Origin: Myxococcales bacterium UBA5297
GTDB taxonomy: Bacteria > Myxococcota > Myxococcia > Myxococcales > UBA5297
Assembly (NCBI GenBank): GCA_002408385.1
Contig: DHSB01000132.1
Coordinates: 2,455 to 19,425 of the forward strand
DNA: 16,971 nucleotides
Direction: 5' to 3'
Under the pieces are notes generated by a model. That model was not told the origin of the DNA and made no database searches. It saw only the letters and a program-made list of their open reading frames with translations. Made by a program: the position numbers and the translations under genes. This document shows positions 16,507-16,971 of the stretch, in pieces (positions within the stretch are counted from its first letter, which is position 1; each line of letters opens with the position of its first letter).

Positions 16507-16971
16507 TTGGGCAGCGACCTGCGACTGCCGCTGATCGCGCTGCTGGCGGCCCTGGCGCTGGCGCCCGCCAGGGCCCGGGCCCAGCAGCAAGACCTCGGAC
16601 ACAAGACCCTCGGCACCCTTGGGCTGCTCGCCGGGGCCCAGCCGCCGCGGGGCCTCTACCTCTCGCTGCTGCGGGTCAACCCGCATTTTCACGCGCTGGT
16701 CCCGGACGCCGTCTTCGTCGAGTGCGAGCAGGGCCGCGTCGAGCTGCGAGCGGTGCCCAAGCCCACTCGGAGGGACGTGGAGAGCATCGTCGAGCGCATC
16801 GCGCGGCGGGCGAGGGCGCTGCTGAGCCGGCTCGACGAGGACGCGGAGCCGGTGGGCGCCTTGGACCGGCTGCGCGGCCGGCAATTGGAGCTTCTCTCCC
16901 AGCCGCCCGAGCTGAACCCGGGGAGGCTGTCGGCGCGCGCCGAAGGGTTCTCGCTGCACGCCGCCCGGCAC
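16507..16971 (+). CDS. in-frame chimera: outer-membrane-type protein N-terminus fused to IS91 transposase C-half (partial)
   Basis: The frame is open for 155 codons to the window end. Residues 1-26 or so form a signal peptide (a short leader, hydrophobic LPLIALLAALALAPA, then an ARAQ cleavage site). Residues about 30-52, DLGHKTLGTLGLLAGAQPPR plus GLYL, look like the mature N-terminus of outer-membrane channel or transporter proteins related to the meta-cleavage pathway transporter family. At residue 53 the frame passes, without a shift, into SLLRVNPHFHALVPDA, the HUH segment of an IS91-type transposase, and continues as transposase: VFVECEQGRVELRAVPKP, DVESIVERIARRARALL, and LSARAEGFSLHAARH at the edge. 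As written it cannot be a working outer-membrane protein. The catalytic tyrosine region would lie beyond the window. The TTG start is supported by GGGAGG; I would expect the true gene to be a pseudogene or an assembly product. Confidence 0.6.
   Translation, partial: MGSDLRLPLIALLAALALAPARARAQQQDLGHKTLGTLGLLAGAQPPRGLYLSLLRVNPHFHALVPDAVFVECEQGRVELRAVPKPTRRDVESIVERIARRARALLSRLDEDAEPVGALDRLRGRQLELLSQPPELNPGRLSARAEGFSLHAARH
16662..16711 (+). repeat. right copy of the 50-bp direct repeat (HUH-motif segment)
   Basis: This copy is identical to 11312-11361 and lies 5350 bp away in the same orientation. Upstream identity ends at once where the outer-membrane protein sequence begins. Confidence 0.97.
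16662..16971 (+). mobile_element. 3' half of an IS91-family transposase (runs off the window)
   Basis: This part begins at the HUH motif and continues with the helical middle region and the AEGFSLHAA motif typical of IS91/IS801-type transposases. Joined to the left half at 10752-11361 through the shared 50 bp, it reads as one uninterrupted transposase, so both halves probably come from one gene or from two near-identical copies. Confidence 0.75.

Overview
The window is very GC-rich throughout (by eye around 70%), with Shine-Dalgarno-type GGAGG ribosome binding sites and little spacing between genes. This fits a high-GC Gram-negative bacterium: there is an outer-membrane-type signal peptide protein, GC hairpin terminators without T-tracts, and a myxobacteria/Acidobacteria-like flavour. 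The sequence alone does not fix the lineage, and it could be a metagenome contig.

Left part (1-2596). The tail of a plus-strand gene is followed by two minus-strand genes. One is a two-helix membrane protein with a Tim44-like domain and a C-terminal zinc ribbon. The other is a papain-family (C1) cysteine peptidase with a complete Cys/His/Asn set, followed by a strong GC hairpin.

Centre (2802-9379). Diverging from the peptidase is what I consider the main system: a plus-strand operon of (i) an 853-residue P-loop ATPase, (ii) a 934-residue protein whose start overlaps the ATPase stop (ATGA) and which carries the full adenosine-deaminase metal and catalytic signature (HxH, HxGE, GHA, SDDP) around an enlarged central insertion, and (iii) a 365-residue protein with four membrane helices. 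Gene order, sizes and motifs match the RADAR anti-phage system (RdrA ATPase, RdrB deaminase, optional membrane accessory protein). The third gene is the least familiar part. A small hemerythrin-like protein (9541-10047) follows on the same strand.

Right part (10162-16971). This is rearranged. A calcium-binding thrombospondin type-3 repeat gene on the minus strand is cut off next to the start of an IS91-family (HUH, rolling-circle) transposase. That transposase is broken exactly at its HUH motif. The left half runs in frame into the C-terminal part of a class III nucleotide cyclase. The right half appears 5.35 kb further on, fused in frame behind the signal peptide of an outer-membrane-type protein. 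An identical 50-bp segment coding for the HUH motif sits at both seams as a direct repeat; collapsing it would restore a continuous transposase frame. Between the seams lie an apparently intact minus-strand pair: a P3A-type proton-pumping ATPase and a GH15 glucoamylase/trehalase-like enzyme whose GTG start overlaps the pump's stop codon. This arrangement is either a real insertion or recombination inside a transposase, or an assembly join at a 50-bp repeat. The sequence cannot distinguish these.
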